Shown here: in pieces, positions 16,885-27,298 of the stretch
Numbering within the stretch: the first letter of the stretch is position 1
Layout: every line of letters starts with the position of its first letter
Source of the DNA: Streptomyces sp. NRRL F-5126
Lineage (GTDB): Bacteria > Actinomycetota > Actinomycetes > Streptomycetales > Streptomycetaceae
Direction of reading: 5' to 3'
Assembly: GCF_000721265.1 (NCBI RefSeq)
Contig: NZ_JOFZ01000007.1
Span: 310,001-374,000 of the forward strand
Length of the DNA stretch: 64,000 nucleotides
Notes under the pieces: model-generated
Databases searched by the model: none
What the model was told of the DNA's origin: nothing
What the model saw: the letters and a program-made list of their open reading frames with translations, nothing else
Position numbers and translations under genes: made by a program

Positions 16885-18333
16885 ATGTTCCGTACCCGGA
16901 CACCCACCACACGCCTCGGCGCGCAAGCACTCACGGGAGCCCTGCTCGCGTGCGGCCTCTGCGCCCTGGGCGCGGGCCGGGCCGCCGCGACGACCGCCCC
17001 GGCCCAGCGGCCGGCCGTGCCGTTCTCGGCGACGCAGCCGGACTTCAACGGGGACGGCTACCCCGACCTCGTGATCGGCGCGCCACAGGCCGCGGTCGCC
17101 GGCGCGGCCCATGCCGGCTACGTCGCCGTCATGTACGGGTCGGTCGATGGCCTCGCACTCGACCGTCGCACGGTGATCAGCCGCAACACCGGCGGCGTGC
17201 CGGGCAGTCCGAAGCCGAACGAGTCGTTCGGGTACGCCGTCACCTCGGCCGACCTCGACGACGACGGGTACACCGATCTCGTCGTCGGCAACTCCGACGG
17301 GCCCGGCACCCGGTCGGTCATCCTCTGGGGCGGCCCCGATGGGCTGTCCGGGGCTACGGCGGTCCCCGGCTCGCTCGCGGCCACAGGTGACTTCAACGGC
17401 GACGGGGCGCAGGACGTCGCCCTCATGGACACGGCCGCCTCCTCGAACGACGATCCGTTCGGCACGACAGCCGTGGTGTGGAACGGCCCCATCTCGCGAG
17501 CCGGCCACCCGGCCTCCTCGTACACGTTCGGCGAGAACGAGAAGTACTTCGACATGCGCGCCGTCGCCGCGGGCGACCTCAACGGCGACGGCCACGACGA
17601 CCTCGTGGCGCTGGAGTACACCGGCGAGGGCGCCTATGCCACGGCCCTGTACACGGCAGGTGCCTCAGGACTGGGCAACGGCACCCAACTGACCAGCGAG
17701 GCGCCACCTGCGAGCATCTCCCTCGCCATCGGTGACGTCAACGGCGACGGGTTCGGCGACGTGCTCATGGGCGGCGGCGACTACGGCGCCGGACGGCTCA
17801 GGATCGGCTACGGAGCGGCCGACGGACCGAAACCGTCGGATCAGTGGCCCGTCATCGACCAGAACAGCCCGGGTGTTCCCGGTGCCAACGAGTCCGGCGA
17901 CGGGTTCGGCGCCTCGCTGGCCGTCGGCGATGTCGACGGGGACGGCATCGAGGACGTGGCGGTCGGCGTGCCGGGCGAGACGCTCGGCACCACGAACGGC
18001 AAGGTCGCAGCGGGCAACATCATCCTCCTGCGCGGCAGCCTGGAGGGACTGAGCGGCGTGGGTGCGCAGGGCGTCAGCCAGGACACGGCAGGCATCCCCG
18101 GAACGGCCGAGACGGGCGACCACTTCGGCGGCAGGGTCGCGCTCGACGACGTGACCGGCGACGGCCACGCCGACCTGGCGGGTGCCGCGCCCCACGAGGA
18201 CGGCGGCAACGGCGCCGTGTGGTCCGTACGCGGCACGGGGAAGGGACTGGTGGCGGCCGGGGCGCTGGTCGTCGGCCCCAAGGGCATCAACGCCCCTGCC
18301 ACGGGCGCCGCCTTCGGCGCCGACCTCCGCTAG
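16885..18333 (+). CDS. secreted FG-GAP/integrin-like beta-propeller protein
   Basis: A 482-residue exported protein. The ATG at 16885 is preceded by GGGGGG. A signal peptide (residues 1-34, ending GRAAAT) is followed by about six or seven FG-GAP repeats, each with a Ca2+-binding DxDxDG-type loop: DFNGDGYPDLVIG, DLDDDGYTDLVVG, DFNGDGAQDVALM, DLNGDGHDDLVAL, DVNGDGFGDVLMG, DVDGDGIEDVAVG and DVTGDGHADLAGA. Together these build a seven-bladed integrin-alpha-like propeller. No enzymatic domain is present. Such proteins are abundant in Streptomyces secretomes, possibly as adhesins or structural modules, but their role is mostly unknown. It lies 110 bases after the 5'-nucleotidase gene on the same strand, with the tandem repeat between them. 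Confidence 0.92.
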   Translation: MFRTRTPTTRLGAQALTGALLACGLCALGAGRAAATTAPAQRPAVPFSATQPDFNGDGYPDLVIGAPQAAVAGAAHAGYVAVMYGSVDGLALDRRTVISRNTGGVPGSPKPNESFGYAVTSADLDDDGYTDLVVGNSDGPGTRSVILWGGPDGLSGATAVPGSLAATGDFNGDGAQDVALMDTAASSNDDPFGTTAVVWNGPISRAGHPASSYTFGENEKYFDMRAVAAGDLNGDGHDDLVALEYTGEGAYATALYTAGASGLGNGTQLTSEAPPASISLAIGDVNGDGFGDVLMGGGDYGAGRLRIGYGAADGPKPSDQWPVIDQNSPGVPGANESGDGFGASLAVGDVDGDGIEDVAVGVPGETLGTTNGKVAAGNIILLRGSLEGLSGVGAQGVSQDTAGIPGTAETGDHFGGRVALDDVTGDGHADLAGAAPHEDGGNGAVWSVRGTGKGLVAAGALVVGPKGINAPATGAAFGADLR

Positions 18334-18347
18334 CACCGCGGCGCGCC

Positions 18348-18393
18348 ACACCGCGGCGGGCCGTGCGGGTACGCGCCCGGCCCGCCGTGGTGT
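18348..18393. terminator. bidirectional terminator between convergent genes
   Basis: Arms ACACCGCGGCGGGCC (18348-18362) and GGCCCGCCGTGGTGT (18379-18393) pair at 14 of 15 positions around a 16-base loop. The hairpin lies between the FG-GAP gene and the GH35 gene and reaches the stop codon of the latter, so it could end transcription from both sides. Confidence 0.7.
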
Positions 18394-21300
18394 CACCCGG
18401 CGGGGCAGGTGAGGACCGGGTCGGCCCAGTCGCCGTGGTCGTTGCCGTTCCCGTCGCCGCCGTCGCCGACCACCAGGTCGAGGACCTGGCCCCCGGTGAC
18501 GGGCACGTCGATGTCCACCGGCGCCGAACTGCCCCGCAGCACCGGCGTCGTGGTGAGGGTCCTGCCATCCACCAGGACCGAGAACGTGACGGTCCCCGGG
18601 TCGCCGCCGTCGACCCCGACGGTCGCGGTGAACCGGCTGCACCGCCCCGCCAGGTACACCTGCACGTCACTGGGCGAGTTGGTGCCGAGCCCCTTGGCGT
18701 GGACGGTTCCGGCCAGGGTGATGGGTGTCCCGTCGTCGGGGGCGGTGCCGCCGACGCTCTGGTCGCGCTCCACGGGTCCCCAGCCGTTGGTGGCCGAGAG
18801 GAACGTCAGGTCGCTGACCTGGTCGGTGCCCGCGGGCGGGGGCGCGGGGACAGTTTTGACGACGCGTTCGTCGTGCACGCTCGCCGTCCTGTGGTGCTGG
18901 GTGAGCCGCACGGCCGCCTTGAGGTCGCTGACCTTGGACAGGTCCTCGGGGGCGGTGACCTGCCAGCGGAAGGTCGCGGAGCCGCCCGCGGGGATCCGGG
19001 AGACGGACGGTGGTGTGGACCGCTCGTCGACCGTCCAGCCGTCCGGAGCCGTCAGCGCGGCGGTGACGTGCTCGGCCGTCGGCCTGCCCGCGGGCACGGA
19101 GACGGTCGCCGTGGCGGTGAACTGCCCGCCGGGCTCCACGGAACCGGGCACGGCCAGGGAGAGCGACGCGCCGGGCGCGGCAGGCATCCGGTAGCGCGAC
19201 GCGTCGTAGCGCGGGCTGTCGTTCTGCGCGACCTTGAGCGAGGACGCGTAGCTGCCGTAGTTCGTCAGTGCGACCTTGCCGAGCCCGCCGGTCTTCCCGT
19301 CGAGGTTCCACACGGCGATGGCGACGGTGTTCGAGCCGTGCGGGTTCAGAATCCCGTCCGGGACCGGGAAACTCGTCTGCGGTCCCTTGTAGTTCACGTA
19401 GTTGCCCATGTCCCAGCCGTTGACGTAGATCTCGGCGCGGTACTTGCGTGACGGGTCGTCGGTGATGGTGAGCCCGAGTGACGTGTCCTGGCCCTTCGGC
19501 AGGCCGAGCTTGACTCTGCTGGTGTACCAGGACACACCGGGCGTGGTGTCGGTGGCCGGCAGGGTGACCGGCTTCCAGCCGCGGGTGGGGTGGCCGGGCA
19601 GCATGTACCCGGCGCGTTCGCCGTACAGGCCGCCGGTGGCCAGTGGGCCGCGCACGGTGTCGACGGGGTTCTCGCCGCCGCGCACACCCTGCAGCCGCCA
19701 CGTGACGGTGTTGAGCGGGGCTCCGGTGAGCGAGGCGCCGATCAGGCCCCGTGCCGCCTTGTTGCCGTTGGACTCGTTGTAGTCCTCCTCGTGGCCCATG
19801 TCGACCGTCAGCACCGACACGACGTTGTCGCCGTCGGCCTTCAGCGCGCCGGCGGGGAAGCGGTAGGTCTTGCTGCCGTCGGCGGTCGAGCTGCCCAGGA
19901 ACGTGCCGTTGAGCCACACCGAGGACGCGGCCGCGCCACCGCCGCTCTGCGTCGACAGCGTGATCCCGCTCTCCTTGCCGGTGGACGCGAAGCGCCCCCG
20001 GTACCAGGTGCTGCCGGTGTGGAAGCCGTAGTCGTCGGCGAACAGCACCGGCAGGCTCGCGGGGCTCGTGGTGCTGTTCGAGGTGGTCTTGTCGGCCACC
20101 TGCCAGCTGGAGTCGTCGAATCCCGGCTGCGCCTCGGGCGATCCCTGGACGTGCTTCCACCCGGTCAGCTTCGGCAGCGTGATCGGTGCCGCGGTGGCGA
20201 TGGCCCCCGTGCGGCTGCCGGTCGGCGTCACGTGCGTGTGCACAGGCCGTCCGTTCCAGGACACCGACCTGGCGCCGCTGAACACCTCAATGCTCTTGCC
20301 GCTGCCGTTGTCGCCGGTCAGCGCGAGGTGGGCGCCGTGCGACACCGCGCCACGCAGCAGGTGCGTGCCGCGCACGAGGACGGGGCCCGCGGCGGTGTCC
20401 TGTCGCCAGAAGGTCTTCGCGGTCGCGGTGTCCGCGAGCAGCAGCATCAGCGGATGGCCGCCGCCGATCTGCACCCGGGTCAGGCCCGAGTGCTGGTAGT
20501 TGAGCCTCAGGTCGCCCGTCTTCGCATCCCATGTCGTGGTCACCTTCCCGCCACTCGTGGTCACGGTGGGCCGGGAGGCGTAGTGCAGCACGGTCTCGCC
20601 GTCGCTGCCGTGGTCCCCGTAGAGCACGGCGATCTCCCTGCCCGCCACCTCGGCCTGCGTCATGATCTCCGAGGTGGAGTAGCGCAGCGCGTTGCCGCCG
20701 AGGTCGTAGCCGGCCACGATGATCTTGCTCTGGCGGCCGTCGAGGGTGAGCGCCGTACCGGACTGCTGCGGCACGGTGTAGACGGGCGCGCTCCCGGCCG
20801 AGCCGGTGGTGACGTCGATGGCGTCGATCGTCACGAACGTGCCCGACGCGGCAGGGTTCTTGTCGCCGGTCGCCGTGATCCGCAGCGTGTGGGGGCCGTT
20901 GCTGAGGCCGTGCGCCTCGTAAGCCACGTACTGGTTGCGCTTGCTCGCGCCGTACAGGTCGACCGTCTTGACCTTTGTGCCGTCCAGGTAGACGTCCGCG
21001 GTGCCGTGGTTGCCGTCGAGGTTGCTGATCCACTTCACGCCTGTGCCGGTGAAGTCGATGCTCGCGCTGTCGCCGGCGGTGTCCGTGAAGGACTCGGTGT
21101 GCTGGTAGTCGCCGCCCGTGTAGTTCTGCTCGGCGCCGACGTGCGACCAGGAGCCCTTGTACGTGAGGGCGGAGTCGGTGTCGTCGTGTGTGTAGCCGGA
21201 GTGCGCGCCCAGATCGATCGTGAGATGCGTGCTGTCAGTGCTCGTCGCCGTGGAGTCGGCGTGCCGCACCACGTGGAACTGCGTCTTGGTGTCCGGGTTG

Positions 21301-22553
21301 ATGCGCGCCGTGTCGACGATCTGGCTGTTGCCCGTCGGGACCGAGGGCAGCGGGTCCGTTTTGGTGAGCGGGGAGACGGACTGGGTGAAGTAGCCGATCA
21401 GCTTGTCCTCACCGTACTTCGGGTCGAGCTGGCGTGTCTCGCGTATCGCCGCCCCGTAGTCGTAGGACGTGTAGTTCTCCGGTTCGCCGAGCCAGCCCCA
21501 GTTGGTGCCGCCGTAGGTCATGTAGAAGCTCTGCGAGGTGGCGCCGACCGCGATGTTCTGCTTGTAGAAGACATCGGCGAATCGGTCGTTGATCAGCTGG
21601 GCGCACTTGTCGTAACCGGGGCCGCCCCACGGGTCGAACGCGCCGCCCTGGAACTCCGCCGTCTCCAGCGGCTTGCCGGCCGGATGGTCGTAGCTGATGT
21701 CCGGGACGCCGCTCCACCGCGTGGGGTTGCTGCAGTTGAAGCCCTGCGGGTACGAGTCGGCCCCGTCGACGTCGAGGGCCGCGTCACCTGAGTTGAACGT
21801 CCCGTTGTTGTTGCCGACGAGCGGCACGGTGATGCCGTCCGCGGTGGCCTTGTCCTCCAGGTGCTTCATGTACGTGCGACCGGACTCGCTGCCGTTGTAG
21901 TACTCGTTCTCGACCTGGTACTCGATCACCGAGCCCGTGCCGTTGGTGAGCTGATGGCGGGCGATGATGCGGTCGATCCGCGTCTGCCACTCGTCGCTGT
22001 ACTTGAGGTACGCCGGATCGTCCGTGCGGGTGTTGCCCGCCTTCGTGGACAGCCACCCGGGGAAACCGCCGCCGTCCACCTCGGCGTTGATGTACGGGCC
22101 CGGGCGTGCGATCACGTAGATGCCGAGCCGGTCGGCCATGTCGAGCAGCCGGTCCACGTCCCGCACACCGGTGAAGTCGTAGACGCCGGGCGCGGGCGAG
22201 TGGTAGCCCCAGTCGAAGTACAGCGATACGGCGTTGAACCCGGCCGCCTTCATCTTCTGCAGGACGTCGAGCCACAGGTCCTGGCTCGGCAGCCGGAAGT
22301 AGTGGAACTCGCCCGCCCACAGGTAAGTGCGCTTGCCGTCGATCTTGAAGGAGTATCCGTCGTAGGTGACGGTGTGCGCGCCGGGCTTCCCGGCGCGCAC
22401 CGCGGTGGACGCCGGACGGGCGGAAGAAGCGGCGCGGGTGGCGGCGCTCGCGCCGGTCCCCAGGCCCGCGCCCAGGCCGGCCGCGAGCGCCAGCGTCACG
22501 CAGACCGACAGGAAGCGCCGCAGTATGCGGCGGCGCAAGCGGTGAACCGGCAT
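18393..22553 (-). CDS. secreted multidomain GH35 beta-galactosidase
   Basis: A 1386-residue exported enzyme. ATG at 22553 follows GGAGGTGGG; the frame extends further upstream without a start signal. After a signal peptide (about 1-37), the GH35 TIM barrel (about 55-390) shows RPGPYINAEVDGGGFPGWL, the acid/base Glu in YQVENEYY and the nucleophile Glu in LETAEFQGG. A beta-sandwich module of about 130 residues (roughly 455-585, TFTG-type CBM-like) interrupts the usual order. Jelly-roll galactosidase domains (about 780-1085), a NEW3-like domain (about 1125-1225) and a C-terminal NPCBM domain (about 1240-1386) follow. It should remove terminal beta-galactose from plant polysaccharides or glycoproteins outside the cell. 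Confidence 0.92.
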   Translation of the reverse strand: MPVHRLRRRILRRFLSVCVTLALAAGLGAGLGTGASAATRAASSARPASTAVRAGKPGAHTVTYDGYSFKIDGKRTYLWAGEFHYFRLPSQDLWLDVLQKMKAAGFNAVSLYFDWGYHSPAPGVYDFTGVRDVDRLLDMADRLGIYVIARPGPYINAEVDGGGFPGWLSTKAGNTRTDDPAYLKYSDEWQTRIDRIIARHQLTNGTGSVIEYQVENEYYNGSESGRTYMKHLEDKATADGITVPLVGNNNGTFNSGDAALDVDGADSYPQGFNCSNPTRWSGVPDISYDHPAGKPLETAEFQGGAFDPWGGPGYDKCAQLINDRFADVFYKQNIAVGATSQSFYMTYGGTNWGWLGEPENYTSYDYGAAIRETRQLDPKYGEDKLIGYFTQSVSPLTKTDPLPSVPTGNSQIVDTARINPDTKTQFHVVRHADSTATSTDSTHLTIDLGAHSGYTHDDTDSALTYKGSWSHVGAEQNYTGGDYQHTESFTDTAGDSASIDFTGTGVKWISNLDGNHGTADVYLDGTKVKTVDLYGASKRNQYVAYEAHGLSNGPHTLRITATGDKNPAASGTFVTIDAIDVTTGSAGSAPVYTVPQQSGTALTLDGRQSKIIVAGYDLGGNALRYSTSEIMTQAEVAGREIAVLYGDHGSDGETVLHYASRPTVTTSGGKVTTTWDAKTGDLRLNYQHSGLTRVQIGGGHPLMLLLADTATAKTFWRQDTAAGPVLVRGTHLLRGAVSHGAHLALTGDNGSGKSIEVFSGARSVSWNGRPVHTHVTPTGSRTGAIATAAPITLPKLTGWKHVQGSPEAQPGFDDSSWQVADKTTSNSTTSPASLPVLFADDYGFHTGSTWYRGRFASTGKESGITLSTQSGGGAAASSVWLNGTFLGSSTADGSKTYRFPAGALKADGDNVVSVLTVDMGHEEDYNESNGNKAARGLIGASLTGAPLNTVTWRLQGVRGGENPVDTVRGPLATGGLYGERAGYMLPGHPTRGWKPVTLPATDTTPGVSWYTSRVKLGLPKGQDTSLGLTITDDPSRKYRAEIYVNGWDMGNYVNYKGPQTSFPVPDGILNPHGSNTVAIAVWNLDGKTGGLGKVALTNYGSYASSLKVAQNDSPRYDASRYRMPAAPGASLSLAVPGSVEPGGQFTATATVSVPAGRPTAEHVTAALTAPDGWTVDERSTPPSVSRIPAGGSATFRWQVTAPEDLSKVSDLKAAVRLTQHHRTASVHDERVVKTVPAPPPAGTDQVSDLTFLSATNGWGPVERDQSVGGTAPDDGTPITLAGTVHAKGLGTNSPSDVQVYLAGRCSRFTATVGVDGGDPGTVTFSVLVDGRTLTTTPVLRGSSAPVDIDVPVTGGQVLDLVVGDGGDGNGNDHGDWADPVLTCPAG

Positions 22554-22639
22554 TACCCACCTCCACGTCAGGTACGGGAGCACGCGAGGCGGCGGCCGGG
22601 GCCCGGAGGAACACGCTGCCCGCCAACACCCCGGACGCC

Positions 22640-22675
22640 CCCCACGATTGTGCGCAAATGTGCGAACGAGTTGAT
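22640..22675 (-). promoter_or_regulatory. candidate operator: direct CGCACA repeats upstream of the GH35 gene
   Basis: On the minus strand GTTCGCACA is followed by TTTGCGCACAA, placing two CGCACA units one helical turn apart, about 95 bases before the GH35 start. It is the only AT-richer, repeated element in this promoter region. No regulator is known for it, and the call is tentative. Confidence 0.25.
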
Positions 22676-22745
22676 TGTCGTTCGGGAGTGTTGCATCGGT
22701 GCTCGCTGAGCGCAACCAGGCGGACACACCTTTGTCGGGACCGGG

Positions 22746-23399
22746 TCAGCCGGCGCCCGCCAGGCCGGCCGCCGGCGCCAGATCCGTCGCCGTGGCCCGC
22801 CTGACCTCGTCCAGAGTGACCCCGGGCGCCAGTTCGGCGACGGCCATCCCCTCGGGGGTGACGTCCAGGACGGCGAGGTCGGTGATCACCCGGTCGACGA
22901 CGGCGCGCCCGGTCGCCGGCAGGCTCAGCTCGTCCACGATCTTCGGAGACCCGTCCTTCGCCGTATGCTCCATGACGACGATCACCCGCCGTGCGCCGTG
23001 GACGAGGTCCATCGCGCCGCCCATGCCCTTGATCATCCTGCCGGGGACGCTCCAGTTCGCCAGGTCCCCGCCGGCCGACACCTGCATCCCCCCGAGCAGG
23101 GAGATGTCGATGCGGCCTCGGCGCACCATCCCGAAGGACAGCGCCGAGTCGAACGTGGACGCGCCGGGCAACAGGGTGACGGTCTCCTTGCCCGCGTTGA
23201 TCAGATCGGGGTCCTCCTCGCCCGCGCGGGGCGACGGCCCCACACCGAGCAGGCCGTTCTCCGCATGGAGCACCACATGGGTGCCTGGCGGCAGGTGGTC
23301 GGGGACCAGCGTGGGCAGCCCGATACCGAGGTTGACGTACTGGCCGTCGCGCAGTTCGCGGGCGGCACGGGCGGCGAGGCGGGCGCGGTCGAGGGGCAC
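22746..23399 (-). CDS. scoB: 3-oxoacid CoA-transferase subunit B
   Basis: A 217-residue protein translated from GTG at 23399, three bases after the stop of the A subunit, with AAGGAG in the end of that gene. Residues 20-55 ([17 protein letters not shown], then [12 protein letters not shown]) carry the family I CoA-transferase active site; E47 in AENGLLG is the catalytic Glu that forms the enzyme-CoA thioester. With subunit A it moves CoA from succinyl-CoA to acetoacetate or another 3-oxoacid. The neighbouring 3-hydroxybutyrate dehydrogenase and PHB depolymerase genes favour acetoacetate. A 3-oxoadipate transferase (PcaJ) would look very similar but no beta-ketoadipate genes are nearby. Confidence 0.92.
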   Translation of the reverse strand: MPLDRARLAARAARELRDGQYVNLGIGLPTLVPDHLPPGTHVVLHAENGLLGVGPSPRAGEEDPDLINAGKETVTLLPGASTFDSALSFGMVRRGRIDISLLGGMQVSAGGDLANWSVPGRMIKGMGGAMDLVHGARRVIVVMEHTAKDGSPKIVDELSLPATGRAVVDRVITDLAVLDVTPEGMAVAELAPGVTLDEVRRATATDLAPAAGLAGAG

Positions 23400-23401
23400 G
23401 C

Positions 23402-24202
23402 TCAGATCTCCTTCGTCGCCGCGTACCCGGTCGCGGGCGCGTGGTTGGGCGCCGCCGCAGAGGCGGAGCCGCGCCGCTCGATGCGCCGGTCCGCCACGTC
23501 CGCCTGGACGATCCGGTCGACGAAGACGCCGGGCAGGTGGACGGAGTCCGGGTCCAGAGAGCCCGCCTCCACGATGGTTTCGGCCTCGACCACGCACACC
23601 CGCGCAGCCATCGCGCACAACGGGTTGAAGTTGCGGGCGGCCGCATGGAAGGCACAGTTGCCGTGACGGTCCGCCACCGCAGCGCGCACCAGCGCGAAGT
23701 CCGTGGTGAGCGCCTCCTCCAGCAGGTGCTGCCGGCCGCCGAACTCGCGCGTCTCCCTGGGCGGCGAGCACCGGGCGACGGAACCGTCCGCCGCGTAGCG
23801 CCACGGCAGGCCGCCCTCCTCGATCTGGGTGCCCGCCCCCGCCGGCGTGTAGAACGCCGGGATGCCCGCCCCGCCGGCGCGCAGGCGCTCCGCCAGAGTG
23901 CCCTGCGGCACGAGTTCGACCTCCAGCTCACCGGCCAGGTACTGGCGCGCGAACTCCTTGTTCTCCCCGACGTACGAGGACGTCATCCGCGCGATCCGGC
24001 CCGCGCGCAGCAGCAGGCCGAGACCCCAGTCGTCGAGACCGCAGTTGTTCGAGACCACACGCAGATCCCCGGGCCCCGCCTGGACCAGCGCCGCCAGCAG
24101 CGTCGACGGGATGCCGCACACCCCGAAACCGCCCACGGCGAGTGTTGCCCCGCCGGAAATGTCGGCGACGGCAGCTGCGGCCGATCGCACCCTCTTGTCC
24201 AT
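23402..24202 (-). CDS. scoA: 3-oxoacid CoA-transferase subunit A
   Basis: A 266-residue protein starting at ATG 24202, preceded by GAGGGAG. The start [19 protein letters not shown] and the CoA-binding loop [16 protein letters not shown] are typical of family I CoA-transferase alpha subunits. Conserved [15 protein letters not shown] and [21 protein letters not shown] follow. The C-terminal extension after about residue 245 is Ala-rich and probably disordered. It forms an A2B2 or AB enzyme with ScoB, encoded three bases downstream in the same operon. The promoter region (24203-24461) is shared divergently with the Liv-type ABC operon, which suggests joint control. Confidence 0.92.
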   Translation of the reverse strand: MDKRVRSAAAAVADISGGATLAVGGFGVCGIPSTLLAALVQAGPGDLRVVSNNCGLDDWGLGLLLRAGRIARMTSSYVGENKEFARQYLAGELEVELVPQGTLAERLRAGGAGIPAFYTPAGAGTQIEEGGLPWRYAADGSVARCSPPRETREFGGRQHLLEEALTTDFALVRAAVADRHGNCAFHAAARNFNPLCAMAARVCVVEAETIVEAGSLDPDSVHLPGVFVDRIVQADVADRRIERRGSASAAAPNHAPATGYAATKEI

Positions 24203-24383
24203 GAACTCCCTCTCCCTCGGCGTACGGTCCCGCGAAGCCACCCTCATGGCGCCGCACGGCCACTCGCCATGTGACGAGGCGACACCCCCAGGGCGCCGGG
24301 AGCGGCGCGCGCCACCATGTCCCGCACGCGGCCCCACTCCTACGGTTCGGCCACATCAGCCCTTCGCCGGCAGCCACGCGGCT

Positions 24384-24421
24384 CGGTGCGCCACCCGCCA
24401 ACTTCCCCGGGGCGGTGCGCC
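24384..24421. promoter_or_regulatory. direct repeats CGGTGCGCC in the scoA/ABC divergent promoter region
   Basis: CGGTGCGCC occurs at 24384-24392 and again at 24413-24421, 29 bases apart. The first is followed by AC, and a near copy (CGGTGCACCAC) lies at 32995-33005 upstream of the MHS transporter gene. These may be sites for the locus regulator, but short GC-rich repeats can arise by chance here. Confidence 0.25.
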
Positions 24422-24461
24422 GATCGCGCTGCGGACGGCACGACACCGGGAGCCCCTCACG

Positions 24462-25700
24462 ATGCGATGGCCGACCTCACCCGCACCCCGCGCCGGATCA
24501 CTCTCCGCGCCTGCCCTGCCCCTCCTGCTCGCGGCGGGGCTCCTGCTCGCCGGATGCTCGGCGCCCGGCACGTCGGGAACGGCGGGCTCAGGATCCTCCT
24601 CATCGGCCCCGGTCAAGGTCGGGCTCGTCTACTCGCGCACAGGCCTGCTGGCCGCCTACGGCAAGCAGTACCGCCAGGGCTTCGACGCCGGCCTGAAGTA
24701 CGCCACGCACGGCACCGGCACGGTCGACGGCCACCGCGTCGAGGTCACGGCCAAGGACGACACCGGCTCACCTCAGACCGCGGTCGCGGAAACCAAGGAG
24801 CTCATCGGACGCGGATACCGGATCATCGCGGGCACGACGGACTCCGGGGTGGCACTCCAGACCGCACCGCTCGCCGCCCAGAACCGCGTCCTGTACATCG
24901 ATGGGCCCGCCGCCACCGACGACATCACCGGCATCAACCGCTACACCTTCCGCTCAGGCCGCCAGTCCTACCAGGACACCCTCACCGCAGCGTCCGTGCT
25001 CGGCGCCGCCGAGAACAAGAAGGTGACGGTCCTCGGGCAGAACACCGCCTTCGGCCAGGCCAACGTCGCAGCGGTGAAAAGCGTGCTCGGCGGCCGCGGA
25101 GCGAAGGTGACCGCCGTCCTCGCCCCACCGAGCGCCACCGACCTCACACCGTTCGCACGCCAGGTGAAGGCCGGCGCACCCGACCTCGTCTTCGTCGCCT
25201 GGGCCGGTTCGACCGCCCCCGCCCTGTGGACCGCACTCGACCAGCAGGGCGTGCTCGGCGCCACCAAGGTCGTCACCGGGCTCGCCGGCACCGCGTCCTA
25301 CCCGGTGTTCGGGCGAGCCGCCTCCAAGGTGTCCTTCCTCGCGCACTACTTCCCGGGCGCGGGCGGCGGCAACCCCGTCGAGAAGGCCATGATCGACGGC
25401 GTCAGGAAGGCGGGCGGCACACCCGACCTGTTCACCCCGGACGGATTCACGGCCGCCCAGATGGTCGTACGCGCAGTGCACGCCGGCAGCGCCACCGACA
25501 CCGACGCCATGGTGAAAGCCCTGGAAGGCTGGAGCTTCGCCGGGCCCAAGGGCAAGGAGCGGATACGCGCGGCGGACCACGCCCTGCTGCAACCCATGTT
25601 CACCGCACGGCTAGTGGGCAGCGGGGCCTCGGCGAAACCACGGCTGGTGTCCACGCAGCCGGCCTCGGCGGTCGCCCCTCCGGTCCGGAAGAAGGGCTGA
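24462..25700 (+). CDS. Liv-type ABC transporter substrate-binding lipoprotein
   Basis: A 412-residue exported lipoprotein: Arg-containing N-region, Leu-rich core and lipobox LLAGC, with the lipidated Cys near residue 32. The mature part is a periplasmic-binding-protein type I fold of the branched-chain amino acid group (VKVGLVYSRTGLLAAYGKQYRQG at the start, DDTGSPQTAVAETKELI, VTVLGQNTAFGQANVAAVK). It would capture the substrate outside the membrane for the following four transporter genes. Liv-type systems import amino acids, urea, amides or short organic acids. Its place beside the CoA-transferase and PHB genes suggests hydroxybutyrate or a related acid, but that is inference. The Shine-Dalgarno GGGAG is rather distant from the ATG. 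Confidence 0.88.
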   Translation: MRWPTSPAPRAGSLSAPALPLLLAAGLLLAGCSAPGTSGTAGSGSSSSAPVKVGLVYSRTGLLAAYGKQYRQGFDAGLKYATHGTGTVDGHRVEVTAKDDTGSPQTAVAETKELIGRGYRIIAGTTDSGVALQTAPLAAQNRVLYIDGPAATDDITGINRYTFRSGRQSYQDTLTAASVLGAAENKKVTVLGQNTAFGQANVAAVKSVLGGRGAKVTAVLAPPSATDLTPFARQVKAGAPDLVFVAWAGSTAPALWTALDQQGVLGATKVVTGLAGTASYPVFGRAASKVSFLAHYFPGAGGGNPVEKAMIDGVRKAGGTPDLFTPDGFTAAQMVVRAVHAGSATDTDAMVKALEGWSFAGPKGKERIRAADHALLQPMFTARLVGSGASAKPRLVSTQPASAVAPPVRKKG

Positions 25701-25703
25701 CCC

Positions 25704-26491
25704 GTGGCTCGCACGTACACACCCCACACACCACCCCAGCCCGCCCCGCCGGCCTCCCGGGCCGTCCTCGCCCTGCGCGGCCTGGGCCGGAGCGTCGGCG
25801 GCGCGGCCATCGTCGACGACGTCACCCTGGACGTGCGCGAAGGCGAGTTCCTCGCCGTGATCGGCCCCAACGGAGCCGGCAAGACCTCCCTGTTCGACCT
25901 GATCAGCGGGATCACCGCCGCCACCCGCGGCACCATCGCTCTGGACGGGCACGACATCACGGCAGCACCGGTGCACGCCCGGGCCCGGCTCGGCCTCGGA
26001 CGCACCTTCCAGCTCTCCAGCCTCTGGCCCGCGATGACGGTCGCCGACCACGTCCGGCTCGCCGCGCAGGCCGCCGACGGCAGCTCCTACCGCCTGTGGC
26101 AGCGCGCGCCCCGCTACGCCGGCCAGGTCGAGCGCGTTCTGCGCCGTACTGGCCTCGAGCATCGCGCCGACACACCCGCGGCCGAGCTGTCCCACGGCGG
26201 CAGGCGCCAACTGGAACTCGCCGTTGTGCTGGTGGGCGGGCCACGGCTGATCCTGCTCGACGAGCCCATGGCCGGCGTGAGCGCGGAGGACGTGCCCCGG
26301 CTGACTGCCCTGATCCGCGACGTCCACCAGGAGGGCCGCACGGTTCTCATGGTCGAGCACCACATGGACATCCTGCTCGGGTTGGCCGACCGGATCGCGG
26401 TGATGCACCACGGCGGCCTGCTCGCCGTCGACACACCGCCAGCCGTGATGGCCGACGAGACCGTCCAGCAGGCGTACCTCGGGGAGGAGTT

Positions 26492-26495
<4 letters not shown>
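25704..26495 (+). CDS. Liv-type ABC transporter ATPase (LivG-like)
   Basis: A 263-residue ATPase starting with GTG at 25704, three bases after the binding-protein stop, with GAAGGG upstream. Walker A is GPNGAGKTS (about 53-61). The LivG-specific GRTFQLSSLW follows. The signature loop is degenerate, LSHGGRRQLELA in place of LSGGQQ, as in many LivG proteins. Walker B is RLILLDEPMAG, and the switch His is in VEHHMDILLGLADRIAVM. It powers uptake together with the LivF-like subunit by ATP hydrolysis on the cytoplasmic face. Tight spacing throughout shows one operon of five genes. Confidence 0.93.

Positions 26496-27297
<802 letters not shown>

Positions 27298-27298
<1 letters not shown>

Noticed and set aside
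19590..21791. 733-residue plus-strand open frame opposite the GH35 gene
   Set aside because: Composition typical of antisense frames in high-GC DNA, with no domains; the GH35 gene explains the region.
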